Of a stretch of DNA of 47,920 bases, positions 47,470 to 47,920 are shown piece by piece. This DNA is from Paracoccus luteus (GTDB taxonomy: Bacteria > Pseudomonadota > Alphaproteobacteria > Rhodobacterales > Rhodobacteraceae). The DNA lies in the NCBI RefSeq assembly GCF_004522155.1, contig NZ_SDEA01000010.1:58981-106900 (forward strand), in the 5' to 3' direction. The translations under genes and the position numbers were made by a program. The notes under the pieces are model-generated. The model saw only the letters and a program-made list of their open reading frames with translations, was not told where the DNA came from and made no database searches. Positions within the stretch are counted from its first letter, which is position 1. Each line of letters begins with the position of its first letter.

Positions 47470-47600
47470 GGCCGGCGGACGATCAGCCTTCCCGCCTGCT
47501 TTCGCGGCGACCTGCCGCCGATTCGGTCCCGTCAGAGCAAGCTTAGCGCAAGCCCTGCGGTCAGGATTGCGGGCGCCATGGTGCCACCTGCGGTATTTTC
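47470..47600. repeat. Degenerate repeat module 1, copy C
   Basis: Close to copy A: ATCAGCCTTCCCGCCTG, TTCGCGGCGACCTGC, CCGATTC, CGTCAG, GCGCAAGCCCTGCGGTC (47546-47562) and GCCATGGTGCCACCTGCGG. It lacks ~11 bases present in A before the CCATGG block. Confidence 0.7.
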
Positions 47601-47621
47601 CGCCGCGACGGAACGCCTATC

Positions 47622-47857
47622 GCATCCCGGTGCAATCCTGCGATTGGGTGGCGCCTGTGGCGTGCGGCAAGCAGGGGCTTGGTCCCGCACCGTCTCCCGT
47701 GCCTTCGCCGCCTTGCCGCTGCCCTCGCCCGTCCCGCGCGCCCATACCGGCATCAAGGGCGAAATGCCCGCAAGGACAACGGCAAGGCAGATCGAGCGCG
47801 GAAAGGGCGCAAGCGGACGCGCTTCGGGTGCGGTGAAGCGAAGGGTGACGATGGCCG
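47622..47857. repeat. Degenerate repeat module 2, copy F
   Basis: Second copy of module 2, estimated by eye at about 75-80% identity to 46575-46800. Stem-loops at 47757-47769 (GGGC/GCCC) and 47820-47840 (CGCTTC/GAAGCG) keep their stems while the loop bases differ. Confidence 0.7.
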
Positions 47858-47861
47858 ATCC

Positions 47862-47920
47862 GGTCGGGTCAGGGCAAGCGCCGGTGCAAGCCCTGCGGCG
47901 GGTCGCGGGTCCGGGACTGC
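47862..47920. repeat. Degenerate repeat module 1, partial copy D at window edge
   Basis: GGTCAGGGCAAGC followed by CCGGTGCAAGCCCTGCGG (47881-47898) matches the middle of copy A; the rest runs off the window. Confidence 0.55.

Larger units (their letters stand above)
46058..47920. other. Gene-free right-end region of the integrated element
   Basis: These 1.86 kb hold no open frame with recognisable protein features. Frames that stay open on both strands read as low-complexity Arg/Pro/Ala text and are explained by high GC. What it does hold is listed separately: a perfect hairpin, two types of degenerate repeat modules and an AT-rich symmetrical island. The right end of the element is outside the window. 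Confidence 0.7.

Noticed and set aside
46215..47920. CRISPR or known IS element
   Set aside because: Repeats are long, degenerate and irregularly spaced; no transposase frame or terminal inverted repeats of IS type.
44649..47920. Second attachment site (copy of the tRNA-Ala 3' end)
   Set aside because: No convincing repeat of GGTTCGACTCCCC...CTCCACCA found by eye; the far end is probably beyond the window.

Overview
The window is chromosomal DNA of a high-GC alphaproteobacterium, most likely a Paracoccus or close relative (Rhodobacteraceae). The evidence is a class III aminotransferase that closely matches, from memory, the Paracoccus denitrificans omega-transaminase; a short prolyl-tRNA synthetase without the editing insert; a pccB/pccA/methylmalonyl-CoA mutase locus with TTTGCAAA operator half-sites; a CtaA haem A synthase; and small Rhodobacterales families (DUF4174, FYDLN-acid, DUF6497-like). 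No identification was run; this is recognition from sequence.

Layout. 1-6.0 kb: an AI-2E-type permease cut by the left edge, proS with two small genes, a chromosomal ccdAB toxin-antitoxin pair, and miaB, which converges on ccdB so that the two stop codons overlap. 6-13.2 kb: omega-transaminase, comEC, gltX-gltA and an SRPBCC protein. 13.3-21.2 kb: a short-chain dehydrogenase, M32 carboxypeptidase, ctaA, trmJ, a divergent ThiE-like protein, guaA, a His/Cys-rich ABM protein and a DUF72 protein. 21.2-28.8 kb (minus strand): an SGNH-like/GSCFA gene pair, then corC-ybeY-phoH, then mlaF-mlaE-alr. 29-38.7 kb: the propionyl-CoA to succinyl-CoA locus (pccB, pccA, mutase), interspersed with small lipoproteins and unknown proteins. 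38.8-44.4 kb: a HAD phosphatase, glycosyltransferase, ICMT-like methyltransferase, homoserine dehydrogenase, GntR regulator, YgjP-type metallopeptidase and FYDLN-acid protein.

44.57 kb to the right edge: a tRNA-Ala(GGC) gene followed 119 bp later by a tyrosine recombinase, which looks like the left end of an element integrated into the tRNA. After the integrase come about 1.86 kb with no convincing gene. This stretch holds a mosaic of long degenerate repeats (two module types, several copies each) and an AT-rich island bracketed by inverted AGGGCAAAAGGGCA repeats, which resembles a replication origin or another cis-acting site.

The most unusual signals are three. First, a 0.5-kb array downstream of corC is made of about seven decayed tandem copies of the last ~22 codons of corC itself, at a place where conserved gene order (miaB-phoH-ybeY-corC-lnt) appears broken. 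Second, the right-end repeat mosaic contains two hairpins whose stems survive in diverged copies. Third, a strong intrinsic terminator sits just 26 bp before pccA.
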